64,000 nucleotides of DNA. It comes from Candidatus Methanoperedens sp. (GTDB lineage Archaea; Halobacteriota; Methanosarcinia; Methanosarcinales; Methanoperedenaceae). The notes beneath the pieces are model-generated. The model did not search any database, was not told the DNA's origin, and saw nothing but the letters and a program-made list of their open reading frames with translations. Position numbers and translations under genes: made by a program. The first letter of the stretch is position 1, and every line of letters begins with the position of its first letter. Where the stretch lies: the NCBI GenBank assembly GCA_012026835.1, contig VEPN01000001.1, positions 1 to 64,000 of the forward strand, read 5' to 3'. Shown here in pieces: positions 25,790 to 34,387 of this stretch.

Positions 25790-26106
25790 ACCATAGTCCA
25801 GTCAAGCTGCATACCATCAAGCGTCATCAGGATTATCTTATTTTTCCTATCAGGTAACTCGTATGGCAGGTCTTCAAAACCTATAAACAGTTCGTCTCCG
25901 GGATTGATTTCCGGCTGCGGTTTTATAACCTTGCCAAAAAAATACTTCTTTTTTGTTTTTGAATCCTCAACCACTACGTTTCTCCAGCCTTTGGCTTCTG
26001 CAACGCGAACCACAGTGCATTTCCTTTTTATCTTCTTTAGTGTCTTTCTAAGGCCGCCGATCTCAGTTTCAACAGTTTGTACGACATCAATATCTTCATT
26101 GTTCAT
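25786..26106 (-). CDS. Conserved hypothetical protein
   Basis: A 106-residue basic protein that I do not recognise. It has a lysine-rich start (LRKTLKKIKRKCTVVRVAEA) and a beta-rich body (WRNVVVEDSKTKKKYFFGKV, NPGDELFIGFEDL). It overlaps the convergent upstream gene by 4 bp at their stops. Codon use resembles the neighbours, supporting a real gene. Confidence 0.6.
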   Translation of the reverse strand: MNNEDIDVVQTVETEIGGLRKTLKKIKRKCTVVRVAEAKGWRNVVVEDSKTKKKYFFGKVIKPQPEINPGDELFIGFEDLPYELPDRKNKIILMTLDGMQLDWTMV

Positions 26107-26177
26107 TTATTATTCCACCGTAAGATACCTTGATATACTTGTTTCATGTATTAAAGTTCCTATTACAGGTGATCAAA

Positions 26178-26396
26178 ATGGTACTTTCTCCCACAAAACG
26201 CTATTTGATTGAATTATTTCATAAACATAAACTTACCTATGAACAGGTTGGAAAATATTCAGGCATACCCGCTGAAAGGATTAAAGCCATCAAGAAAGGT
26301 GAAACACCTACTGACGAAGAAACAACAAGGCTTAAACAACTTTCGTTTTCTCTATCCGAGCTATTACAGAAAGATACAGGCGAAACGATGGATTAA
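26178..26396 (+). CDS. Small helix-turn-helix protein
   Basis: About 72 residues from the ATG at 26178 (MVLSPTKRYLIELFHKHKLTY). The segment YEQVGKYSGIPAERIKAIKKG has the spacing of a Cro/XRE-like helix-turn-helix with weak similarity only. It is a possible small regulator; nothing ties it to a target. It is convergent with the PAN gene, whose stop is 23 bp away. Confidence 0.55.
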   Translation: MVLSPTKRYLIELFHKHKLTYEQVGKYSGIPAERIKAIKKGETPTDEETTRLKQLSFSLSELLQKDTGETMD

Positions 26397-26418
26397 AAAT
26401 CCTGCCTGTAACTTTTTT

Positions 26419-27627
26419 TTAAACGAACATTCCTGTTGAATCTTCTTTTGACTCTTTGATTATTATCTTGGTATAGGCATCCTTGAAGTCCTGCATTGTA
26501 ACAGCTTTGCCTTTCCGCCTTATTACAAACATGCCTGCTTCAGTAACGATCGCTTTTAAATCTGCGCCGCTTAATCCTTCAGTCATTTCCAGCAACTCTT
26601 CAAAATCCACGTCTTCAAGTTTCATGTTCCTCGAATGGATTTTAAATATCTCCTTGCGTCCCTCGGCATCTGGCAAGGGTATTTCAATTATCCTGTCAAA
26701 CCTTCCGGGCCGCATCAACGCCGGGTCAAGCAGGTCGATACGGTTTGTGGCTGCAACGATTTTCACATCCCCCCTCTTGTCAAAGCCATCAAGCTCAGCA
26801 AGAAGCTGCACCATTGTCCGGTTGACTTCAGACGAACCTGTAGTGCCATCATAGGTCCTGCGGCTTCCCACGGCATCTATCTCATCAATAAAAACGATAC
26901 TGGGTGCTTTTTCACGCGCAATATCAAATACATCCCTTACAAGATGCGCTCCCTCACCAATATATTTCTGCACAAGCTCTGTTCCGCTCATCCTGATAAA
27001 AGTGGCTTTTGCCCTGTGTGCTACGGCCTTGGCTATCAGTGTCTTGCCAGTCCCTGGAGGCCCATATAGCAAAATGCCGTGAGGCGGCTCTATCCCGACC
27101 TCTATAAAAAGCTCCGGATTCGTAAGTGGAAGTTCAAGTGTCTCAATGACTTCGTCTATCTGCCTACGCAGGCCGCCTATCATATGGTAGTCTACATCCG
27201 GGGCTTCTATCAATTCCATTACCCTCGCACGGACATCAGCAGATTTAGATAAAACCTTCACAATGGCCAGGTTGCCTGTGACTGCGACACGTATCCCGTT
27301 TTCAGTCACGGGTATATCATCCGGTATCTTTGTGACAATCTCCTGGTTGCTCCCATGCTGTCTGAGAAGCACCATATCCCCAAGCAGCTCCACAACACTG
27401 CAAATGAAGAGTGGAGGTTTTTTAAGTTGTTCTATCTGTTTCTGGTACTCCTGTATCGTCTGGACATATTTATTGTTCAAAACGGCAGCTTCAAGAAGTC
27501 TTGAGTGCATCTCTTTTACCTGGTTCTTGAGCGAATCAACCGTCTCCTGCAATTCTTCGAACTTCACACCATTATCATCTTTTATTGTGCTTCTCGTCAC
27601 AGCAGTCTTTGCTATTGCATCTTCCAT
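26419..27627 (-). CDS. pan: Proteasome-activating nucleotidase
   Basis: A 402-residue AAA+ ATPase that unfolds proteins for the archaeal 20S proteasome. It has an N-terminal coiled coil (about 22-70), an OB domain, IGGLRRQIDEVIETLELPL, Walker A GPPGTGKT at 189-196, Walker B VFIDEIDAVGSRR and the arginine finger region RPGRFDRIIEI. The C-terminus ends Met-Phe-Val. PAN usually ends in a hydrophobic-Tyr-X motif that opens the proteasome gate; here Tyr is replaced by Phe, so docking may differ. Confidence 0.95.
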   Translation of the reverse strand: MEDAIAKTAVTRSTIKDDNGVKFEELQETVDSLKNQVKEMHSRLLEAAVLNNKYVQTIQEYQKQIEQLKKPPLFICSVVELLGDMVLLRQHGSNQEIVTKIPDDIPVTENGIRVAVTGNLAIVKVLSKSADVRARVMELIEAPDVDYHMIGGLRRQIDEVIETLELPLTNPELFIEVGIEPPHGILLYGPPGTGKTLIAKAVAHRAKATFIRMSGTELVQKYIGEGAHLVRDVFDIAREKAPSIVFIDEIDAVGSRRTYDGTTGSSEVNRTMVQLLAELDGFDKRGDVKIVAATNRIDLLDPALMRPGRFDRIIEIPLPDAEGRKEIFKIHSRNMKLEDVDFEELLEMTEGLSGADLKAIVTEAGMFVIRRKGKAVTMQDFKDAYTKIIIKESKEDSTGMFV

Positions 27628-27726
27628 GACGAGTCAGTATGGATTTATACCATATAAATATTAGGTTAAACTCAGGTACATATGGGTACATACGTTTATT
27701 ATCTTCCAGCTAAATTAAAACGTCCC

Positions 27727-28266
27727 ATGAAGCTCATAGCTTTTGTTGGAATGCCGGCATCAGGAAAATCCGAAGCATCGGCTGTTATAAAGAAGATGAA
27801 CATCCCTGTGATAAATATGGGGGATATCGTAAGGGAAGAGACTGCCAGGCGGGGACTGCCCCCAACTGATGAAAATATAGGAGGAACCGGAACGAAGCTA
27901 CGTGGCGAAGAAGGTATGGATGCGGTAGCCATACGTTGTGTTCCCAGGATACGTTCGATAGATTCTTCTATCGTGGTTGTTGACGGGATAAGGAATAAAG
28001 AAGAAATAAGTTACTTTAAGAAACAATTCGGGAGCGATTTTAAACTCATAGCCATCCGTACGCCTCTTGAAATCAGGTTTGAGCGAGTGATAAAGCGCGC
28101 CCGTTCGGATGATATGTGCAAGGTAGAAGAGTTAAAAAGACGGGATGAACGTGAAAGAGGCTGGGGATTGGAAAAGGCTATCAAAACTGCCGACGTAACC
28201 ATAGAAAATACCGGTACTATTGAAAAATTTCAGGATGAAATAAAAAAGCTGATCAGGACATTATGA
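27727..28266 (+). CDS. Archaeal P-loop kinase-like protein (UPF0200, dephospho-CoA kinase-like)
   Basis: About 179 residues from the ATG at 27727 (MKLIAFVGMPASGKSEASAV); a start at 27682 adds an unlikely leader. The P-loop GMPASGKS and the later RRDERERGWGLEKAI and ADVTIENTGTIEKF segments are typical of the archaeal UPF0200 group, which resembles dephospho-CoA and nucleoside monophosphate kinases. It overlaps the next gene by 4 bp, as these two genes do in many archaea. Confidence 0.85.
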   Translation: MKLIAFVGMPASGKSEASAVIKKMNIPVINMGDIVREETARRGLPPTDENIGGTGTKLRGEEGMDAVAIRCVPRIRSIDSSIVVVDGIRNKEEISYFKKQFGSDFKLIAIRTPLEIRFERVIKRARSDDMCKVEELKRRDERERGWGLEKAIKTADVTIENTGTIEKFQDEIKKLIRTL

Positions 28267-28685
28267 ACGTGATAGTCAACGTCTCAGCGCTTGTATATCC
28301 GACAGAAATGGAGGAAAAAGTTAAGACTGCGATTAACAATATTGTTCAGGTAGATCTCGATTTCGAGGACTTTGGGGTCCCACGTCTTTACGGGGAAGGT
28401 AACATCGAACATCTCCGGAAACTGCATTTGCTTTTAAGAGAAGAGCGCATTCTTGATACTGCGCGCCATATCTTCTTAACAGGGATTGAAGGAAATACCA
28501 TACAGTTTTGCATGAGCAAACAGGTGGCATTTGTTGGAAAGGTGAATTTCCCGGCAGGAGAGGAGAGCCTGGGTTCAATAGATATCGAGATTTTTGCTGA
28601 AAATAAAGAGGAACTCATGAGAATCATCGACTGGCTGGCTCCTGAGACCATCGATGGCAAGCCTGCCGTGGAGATTGAATTGTAA
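28263..28685 (+). CDS. UPF0201 family RNA-binding-type protein
   Basis: A 140-residue protein (VNVSALVYPTEMEEKVKTAI, then LHLLLREERILDTARHIF) of the archaeal UPF0201/exosome-associated RNA-binding family. Biochemical function is not established. The last base of its stop codon is the first base of the next gene's ATG (TAATG), so three genes are read as one operon. Confidence 0.85.
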   Translation: MNVIVNVSALVYPTEMEEKVKTAINNIVQVDLDFEDFGVPRLYGEGNIEHLRKLHLLLREERILDTARHIFLTGIEGNTIQFCMSKQVAFVGKVNFPAGEESLGSIDIEIFAENKEELMRIIDWLAPETIDGKPAVEIEL

Positions 28686-29671
28686 TGACCTTTTCGGAAT
28701 ATCTCGCAGCAAGGGATTTCCTGACAAATATCGGACAGCCTGTAATTACATATATCCTTCTGGTTTCAATCCTGCAGGTTTTGTTCTCCATAGTCTATTT
28801 TCTAAAACGCAAAGATAATTATTATAGATATTTAATAAAATCTGTTTATATTAGCACATCACTCTATGTGCTTGGATTTCTTTTTCTTATATGGTTCCAT
28901 TTACAAATATATAATACAGTCTTGATAGAATATCCTGAATTTCTGCGTCAAGCTATCCCCGTCGAGAGCAGCCGTTTGATCATACCCATGTGGATAGAGT
29001 CGGAAAAGCTGTATTTCTGGTCAATGGCAGCCTCGGTTTTTGTATTGACCGTGCAGCGCAGGAAAGAATTAGTATCCTTTCTCGGAATAGTATTATCTGT
29101 ATTTTCAGCCATAGTTTTTTTCTTATCGAATCCTTTTAAAGAGCCGCTGCCGATAGTTCATAATGAGATTACCATGTGGTATTCCGCCCTCTCATCAGGA
29201 GACGGGAGAATTTTTGAAATGGCGGGGAATCTCTTCGGGCGCATAACATTCTATTATAATTCCACGTACATGTGGACTCATCCGCCAATGCTTTTTATAG
29301 CGTATGCCTCCCTTATCATTACCGCTGCGGCATGTGTTTACATGCTCATCAGGCGGGATCCGATGTATGATGAGATTGCCTACAGGTATGCGAAGGCAGG
29401 GTATATCCTTCTTACGCTTGGAATGCTCATCGGTTACCCGTGGGCTATTGAGGCATGGAAAGATAGTGCATGGTGGTGGGACCCCAAGATAAGCGGCTCG
29501 ATAATGATGTGGGTGCTTTATACTGCCTACCTGCATGCCCACATCTATGTGGGCCGGGGAAAGATGTGGAATGCAACAGCATACCTGGGGATTATCTGTT
29601 TTGCATCATTATTATTTACCTATTTACTTACATATATTGTACCGGGGATACATTCGGTGGTGCAGCCATGA
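28685..29671 (+). CDS. ccsA: CcsA/CcmF-type cytochrome c assembly protein
   Basis: A 328-residue polytopic membrane protein with the tryptophan-rich heme-handling motif DSAWWWDPK (WWD domain) in a periplasmic loop, and His residues in flanking loops (TMWTHPPMLFI, YLHAHIYVG). Proteins of this family present heme to apocytochrome c. Its presence implies c-type cytochromes, expected in methanotrophic or cytochrome-bearing Methanosarcinales. It overlaps the next membrane gene by 4 bp (ATGA). Confidence 0.9.
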   Translation: MTFSEYLAARDFLTNIGQPVITYILLVSILQVLFSIVYFLKRKDNYYRYLIKSVYISTSLYVLGFLFLIWFHLQIYNTVLIEYPEFLRQAIPVESSRLIIPMWIESEKLYFWSMAASVFVLTVQRRKELVSFLGIVLSVFSAIVFFLSNPFKEPLPIVHNEITMWYSALSSGDGRIFEMAGNLFGRITFYYNSTYMWTHPPMLFIAYASLIITAAACVYMLIRRDPMYDEIAYRYAKAGYILLTLGMLIGYPWAIEAWKDSAWWWDPKISGSIMMWVLYTAYLHAHIYVGRGKMWNATAYLGIICFASLLFTYLLTYIVPGIHSVVQP

Positions 29672-30270
29672 AATACCTGAAAAATTATGATTATGGCTTG
29701 ATAATCCTTACGACCCTGGTTCTATTTTCTATAGGACTGGTATGTGTTTACGGAATTGCTTATTATAATTATCTTACAGTAAACCCGCAGTGGCAGCATA
29801 CTCTCCTATACGTTCAATACATTAATAATATGAATTCATACCTTTATCCTTTCCTTGTATTGCTCCTCATTTCTCTTGGCCTGTGCATACCGAAAAGGCT
29901 GTTCGAACAGGATATTCTGGTAAAATTCTGGGCTCTTGCGCTTGGAATTACGGTTATATTAACGTTCTTATCCGGGATAGAAACAGGTTTGGGTTTTATT
30001 GTTGCAATTATGATAGTTATCCAGTCCGTTGTTTTTATATTAACAATTAACAAAAGCAAAAAGATCAGGTTTGAGAAAGAAGGTTATATTATGAGGCTGG
30101 GTTCGGTCCTCCTGCACCTGGGAGTGGTGATCCTGATTTTTAATTTTGTGACATTCAGGGAGAATCCGTTCCATATTCTAATATTCTGGATTGGGACACT
30201 CTTGGTAATGGGTGGGAATATCTTTTCTTTTTATCCTGGAAAGACTAATTCATTGCTGCAACTTAAATAA
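29668..30270 (+). CDS. Membrane protein partner of CcsA-type heme lyase
   Basis: About 200 residues from the ATG at 29668 with roughly five membrane segments (YGLIILTTLVLFSIGLVCVY, LVLLLISLGLCIPK and others). A frame from 29470 contains sequence shadowing ccsA and is rejected. It is coupled to ccsA and may play the ResB/CcsB-like role in cytochrome c maturation, though no recognisable ResB domain is seen. Confidence 0.7.
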   Translation: MKYLKNYDYGLIILTTLVLFSIGLVCVYGIAYYNYLTVNPQWQHTLLYVQYINNMNSYLYPFLVLLLISLGLCIPKRLFEQDILVKFWALALGITVILTFLSGIETGLGFIVAIMIVIQSVVFILTINKSKKIRFEKEGYIMRLGSVLLHLGVVILIFNFVTFRENPFHILIFWIGTLLVMGGNIFSFYPGKTNSLLQLK

Positions 30271-30334
30271 TTTTACTAATTAAAGAAAAGCAGCAGGGGA
30301 GAGGTTTTATATTAACATACACAATTAGTATTTG

Positions 30335-31063
30335 ATGAAGGAGAATATTCTGGAATTCGGAGCAAGGAGAGTAGAGCCCACGGTGCGAATGCTATCTGAC
30401 ATGGGAGAAGTCATATATGACCGGGAATGGTTCTCAAGTGCAAAAAATTGCGAATTATATTATATGTACCGTGACCTGTCACTCAGTAAAAACGATTCGC
30501 TTCTGGTGAAGGAACACGGTTTGAGATATGATATTACTATCATCCCTCCCCGAATGCTGGGGAGTGAATTTGTAAAAACGGCAGGGCATTACCACCCGAT
30601 AGTACCCGGTACTGATACAACGTACCCTGAGATATACGAAGTCCTGAGCGGGGAAGCGCATTATATTATGCAAAGACCTGAAAACGATATGATAAAAGAT
30701 GTTATTCTCATAAAAGCTACACAGGGGGACAAAGTAATTATCCCCCCCGGATACGGGCACCTTACTATCAACGCCTCAAATAAAGTACTGAAAATGGCGA
30801 ACTGGGTGGCACGGGATTTTGAATCGATATATTTACCCATAAAGGAAAAAGGCGGGGGAGCGTATTTTATCCTCCAAAACAGGATTATAAGAAATAAAAA
30901 TTACGCTGTTGTGCCTGAAATAAGGTTCTGCGAGCCCAATAATCTCAGGGGAACCGCATTACAAAAAGGCAAGGAGATGTACGGGCTTGTGAGGTGTCTG
31001 GAAAAACTTGAGTTTCTGACAAGACCTACGGAATATCTGCATTTATTTGAAGATTATAGTTAG
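30335..31063 (+). CDS. pgi: Cupin-type glucose-6-phosphate isomerase
   Basis: About 242 residues. The cupin metal site is clear: TAGHYHPIVPGT with two His, TYPEIYEVLSGEAHYIMQ with the Glu, and GYGHLTIN with the last His. The archaeal cupin isomerase interconverts glucose 6-phosphate and fructose 6-phosphate with a bound metal. The C-terminal extension (KNYAVVPEIRFCEP onward) makes it longer than the usual 190 residues. The start is the ATG at 30335. Confidence 0.88.
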   Translation: MKENILEFGARRVEPTVRMLSDMGEVIYDREWFSSAKNCELYYMYRDLSLSKNDSLLVKEHGLRYDITIIPPRMLGSEFVKTAGHYHPIVPGTDTTYPEIYEVLSGEAHYIMQRPENDMIKDVILIKATQGDKVIIPPGYGHLTINASNKVLKMANWVARDFESIYLPIKEKGGGAYFILQNRIIRNKNYAVVPEIRFCEPNNLRGTALQKGKEMYGLVRCLEKLEFLTRPTEYLHLFEDYS

Positions 31064-31133
31064 ATGAAAACTTTATATAATGTTTCATTGCAAGCGTAAC
31101 CATTAATATGGATTAAAACTTTATCAGGCCAAG

Positions 31134-31442
31134 ATGAGTGAAACAGTGGCAATTGACTCAAATGGCAGTCCATTGCATGTGGGAACTTCTGTGGTATATA
31201 GTGCGACCGGGACAAAAGGGACAGTAACCGAACTCATGTCAGATGAGGAAGGAACCTGGGCTCTTGTAGATAAGACAAACCTTTATTATAAAACTGAAGC
31301 TCTTACAATAATAAGCAGGGCAGAAGAGAAAGAAATTGGCGAGAGAGAATTCACGGTTGAAGAAGTGGAGAAAACATTAGAAAAGCAGAAAGAATTTGTT
31401 CCAACTGAGATGGATCATTCTAATGTTGAAAGTGGCGGATAA
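31134..31442 (+). CDS. DUF2098 family protein
   Basis: A 102-residue protein starting with a small beta domain (GSPLHVGTSVVYSATGTKGT, TWALVDKTNLYYK) followed by an acidic helical tail (EREFTVEEVEKTLEKQ). It matches the DUF2098 pattern of methanogens; function is unknown. It lies upstream of mcrB but is separated from it by a 294-bp leader. Confidence 0.75.
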   Translation: MSETVAIDSNGSPLHVGTSVVYSATGTKGTVTELMSDEEGTWALVDKTNLYYKTEALTIISRAEEKEIGEREFTVEEVEKTLEKQKEFVPTEMDHSNVESGG

Positions 31443-31736
31443 CCTGCTTTAATCAGTACACACCTTTTGAGAAAGCTATGGCTGTAGCCTTGATTCAGTT
31501 TATAATGTATTATCATGATTGATTCGCAAGATTTAAGTACTATAAGTGAGTAGGTTGGGAATACAAGGGATTGTAATGGTCGTTCGATACAATAAAAAAC
31601 AATACGGGTCCGGGTTAAATAGAACGTAAATATCTTTTTTGGAGTTCTATACTCTCTCGTGTTGTTGTCGCTCGTTTGTTGTATCGATGCCAAGTGATCA
31701 ATCGCTTGGAAAATAAAACATAGGAGGTAAATAAAC
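31443..31736 (+). promoter_or_regulatory. mcr operon promoter and leader
   Basis: 294 bp without a gene before mcrB. TATA-like candidates are GTTAAATAG (about 31613) and GTAAATATC (about 31626); I cannot choose between them. The leader contains a hairpin at 31690-31709 and an AGGAGGT ribosome site just before the GTG start. Confidence 0.55.
31690..31709 (+). promoter_or_regulatory. Hairpin in the mcr leader
   Basis: CCAAGTGA and TCGCTTGG form an 8-bp stem (one G-T pair) closed by a TCAA tetraloop, ending 13 bp before the AGGAGGT site of mcrB. It could stabilise the mRNA or tune translation. Confidence 0.5.
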
Positions 31737-33041
31737 GTGGCTGACACAATAGACCTATATAGCGACAGAGGAGCAAAACTTCAATCAGGTGTGGACATAA
31801 GCGCCATAAGCCCGATGAAGAATGCCGCTATCAAGAAAATAGTCACCGGTATAAAGCGAACAGCAGCCGTTGACTTAGCCGGAATCGAGAAAACCTTGGC
31901 AACCGCAGCAATAGGCGGCAAGGGCAGAAAGATTCCCGGAAGAGAAATGAAGTTGGATATAGTAAAGAACTCAGATAAGATCAAGAGTGCAGTTGCCGAC
32001 ATGATAAAGGTAGAGAGCGGCGACGACACAAATGTAGAGTCCTTAAACGGAGGAAAGCAGTTACTCGTTCAGGTACCATCTGCCAGAATCGATGTAGCAG
32101 CTGAATATGTATCCTCACTTACCTGCGCAGCATCAGCAACCACACAGGCCATAATCGACCAGTTCAAGATTGGAATGTTTGATGCACCAACCGTCAAGTC
32201 CGCAGTCTGGGGACAGTACCCACAGACCCTTGATATGGTAGGCGGAAACGTAAAGTCAATCGTTGAAATCCCACAGAAAGATGAAGGCTTCGGTTATACA
32301 TTGAGAAACGTCATGGCAAACCACCTTGCAGCAACCTGCAAGAACAACGCCATGAACACCGCAGCACTGTGCTCAATCCTTGAGAACACAGGTGTCTTTG
32401 AAATGGGAGACGCAATCGGCATACAGGAGAGACACAGATTACTGGCATTCTCATACCAGGGCTTGAATGCAAATAACCTTGTATATGGAACAGTAAAGGC
32501 ACAGGGCAAGACCGGAACAATCGGTACAGTTGTCCATGCATGTGTCGAGAAAGCAATCGCTGATAAAGTAATCACCGCTGATAAGAAATTCGCATCAGGC
32601 TATACAACATATAAGACCGCTGATGTAGGAAAGTGGAATGCATACTGCGCAGCAGCAACACTTGCAGCAACACTCGTGAACTGCGGTGCAATGAGAGCCC
32701 CACAGTCAGTATCAGCAGTATTGCTGTACACCAACGACCTCATTGAGAAAGAGACCTCACTCCCAGGATGCGACTTCGGTAAGGTAGAAGGAGCTGCAGT
32801 CGGCTTCTCGTTCTTCTCGCACTCCATCTATGGTGGCGGAGGACCTGGTGTCTTCAACGGCAACCACGTCGTTACCAGACACTCAAAGGGTCTTGCAGTA
32901 CCATGCGTAGCAGCAGCAGTTGCTCTTGACGCAGGTGTTCAGATCTACAGCCCGGCAAAGACATCCGGATTAGTAGGAGATGTCTTCAGCGCTGTCGATG
33001 AGTTCAGAGAGCCAATCAAGGCAGTTGCGGAGGCCGTATAA
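31737..33041 (+). CDS. mcrB: Methyl-coenzyme M reductase beta subunit
   Basis: 434 residues, normal length for McrB. It starts with GTG after AGGAGGT and contains DTIDLYSDRGAKLQSGVDI near the N-terminus and the active-site stretch VGFSFFSHSIYGGGGPGVFNG, whose Tyr lines the substrate channel. McrB pairs with McrA and McrG in the alpha2-beta2-gamma2 enzyme that makes or activates methane. It is the first gene of mcrBDGA; codon choice is strongly biased, as in highly expressed genes. Confidence 0.98.
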   Translation: MADTIDLYSDRGAKLQSGVDISAISPMKNAAIKKIVTGIKRTAAVDLAGIEKTLATAAIGGKGRKIPGREMKLDIVKNSDKIKSAVADMIKVESGDDTNVESLNGGKQLLVQVPSARIDVAAEYVSSLTCAASATTQAIIDQFKIGMFDAPTVKSAVWGQYPQTLDMVGGNVKSIVEIPQKDEGFGYTLRNVMANHLAATCKNNAMNTAALCSILENTGVFEMGDAIGIQERHRLLAFSYQGLNANNLVYGTVKAQGKTGTIGTVVHACVEKAIADKVITADKKFASGYTTYKTADVGKWNAYCAAATLAATLVNCGAMRAPQSVSAVLLYTNDLIEKETSLPGCDFGKVEGAAVGFSFFSHSIYGGGGPGVFNGNHVVTRHSKGLAVPCVAAAVALDAGVQIYSPAKTSGLVGDVFSAVDEFREPIKAVAEAV

Positions 33042-33051
33042 GGAGAATTGA

Positions 33052-33573
33052 ATGGTAAAAACTGCTTCAGTCACGGATAAACCCATACAGCTAAGAGTGT
33101 TTCCATACAGGATGTTACAGCCCCAGACCGCTGAGAAGATCCTAAATGAGATCGACCAGGTCAAAGGCGTATCAAGAATGCTCGTCAGTGGAAAAAATCT
33201 GCCAAGAAAGGTCACTTGCGGACCCGGTACTGGCTCAGATGTAAACCATCCCGACAGGGTAATAATCCATGTTGGTGGATGCGCATTCGAATTGCATGTT
33301 ATAGTGGGAGATATATATGTCGAAGTGGATGATGAAAGTGCTATTGAAGGTGTCAGAGCCGCGTGCGAGCGAGCGCTCCCCTTCCCCTTTGAACTCAAAA
33401 GAGGGCATTTCATCAAGAGAAAACCCACTCTGACCGATTTCGGTAAGTACGGCTTCAAGAGCAAGACTGATGAAAGTATCAATCTTGAAGATGAACGAAT
33501 ACTTGGCCTGACAGACCCCCATGCAAAACTGGAAACAAACCTCTGTTTAGTCAAATCAGAGGAAAATTCATGA
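33052..33573 (+). CDS. mcrD: Methyl-coenzyme M reductase operon protein D
   Basis: 173 residues with IQLRVFPYRMLQPQTAEKIL, GPGTGSDVNHPDR and FPFELKRGHFIKRKPTLTDF, as in McrD. It is not part of the mature enzyme; it is thought to assist assembly or F430 delivery. Usually mcrC follows mcrD in Methanosarcina; here mcrG follows after 54 bp and no mcrC is present between them. Confidence 0.95.
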   Translation: MVKTASVTDKPIQLRVFPYRMLQPQTAEKILNEIDQVKGVSRMLVSGKNLPRKVTCGPGTGSDVNHPDRVIIHVGGCAFELHVIVGDIYVEVDDESAIEGVRAACERALPFPFELKRGHFIKRKPTLTDFGKYGFKSKTDESINLEDERILGLTDPHAKLETNLCLVKSEENS

Positions 33574-33627
33574 GTTTATCCAGGCAGGCGGAAAGAACCA
33601 ATTCAAAAATAATAAGGAGGAAAAAAT

Positions 33628-34377
33628 ATGGCTTATAAACCACAATATTATCCTGGCAATACCTCAGTTGCTAAGAATAGAAGAAAACATATGTCAGATG
33701 ACGTCGAGAAACTGCGCGATATCTCAGATGAGGACTTAACCGCAATTCTCGGACACAGAGCACCCGGTTCCGACTATCCGAGCACACATCCACCTCTGGC
33801 AGAAATGGGAGAACCAGACTGCCCGGTAAGAGAGGTTGTTGAACCAACTCCAGGTGCAGCAGCAGGTGACAGGGTCAGATATTCACAGTTCGCTGACTCA
33901 ATGTATAATGCACCAGCAGTACCATACTGGAGATCGTACCATGCAGCTATCAACTTCAGAGGAGTTGACCCAGGTACACTGTCAGGCAGACAGGTCAATG
34001 AAATGAGAGAGAGAGATCTTGAAGAGTACACCAAGAGACAGGCAGAAACCGAGATCACAGACTGGGGCCTGGCTGGACTCAGGGGCTGTACAGTTCACGG
34101 ACACTCCCTCAGATTGCAGGAAGACGGCACCATGTTCGATATGCTGGACAGGCGCAGACTGGAAGGCGGCGTAATAGTAATGGACAAAGACCAGGTCGGC
34201 GTACCAATTGACAGAAAAGTCAACCTTGGAAAGCCAATCAGCGAGTCCGAAGCAGCCAAGAGAACCACCATATATAGAGTGGACAACGTTCCCTTCAGGA
34301 GCGACAAGGAAGTAGTCGAACACGTACAGAGAGTCTGGGAGTTAAGAACCAAATATGGCTTCCAGCCAAAGGCGTGA
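33628..34377 (+). CDS. mcrG: Methyl-coenzyme M reductase gamma subunit
   Basis: 249 residues beginning [20 protein letters not shown], with [18 protein letters not shown] and the [20 protein letters not shown] block of McrG. It follows an AAGGAGGAAA site and lies 10 bp upstream of mcrA. All expected segments are present. Confidence 0.98.
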   Translation: MAYKPQYYPGNTSVAKNRRKHMSDDVEKLRDISDEDLTAILGHRAPGSDYPSTHPPLAEMGEPDCPVREVVEPTPGAAAGDRVRYSQFADSMYNAPAVPYWRSYHAAINFRGVDPGTLSGRQVNEMRERDLEEYTKRQAETEITDWGLAGLRGCTVHGHSLRLQEDGTMFDMLDRRRLEGGVIVMDKDQVGVPIDRKVNLGKPISESEAAKRTTIYRVDNVPFRSDKEVVEHVQRVWELRTKYGFQPKA

Positions 34378-34387
34378 GGTGATTCAA

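Noticed and set aside
29470-29667. N-terminal extension of the membrane protein after ccsA
   Set aside because: It overlaps ccsA in another frame and has no membrane-protein character until the ATG at 29668, which overlaps the ccsA stop.
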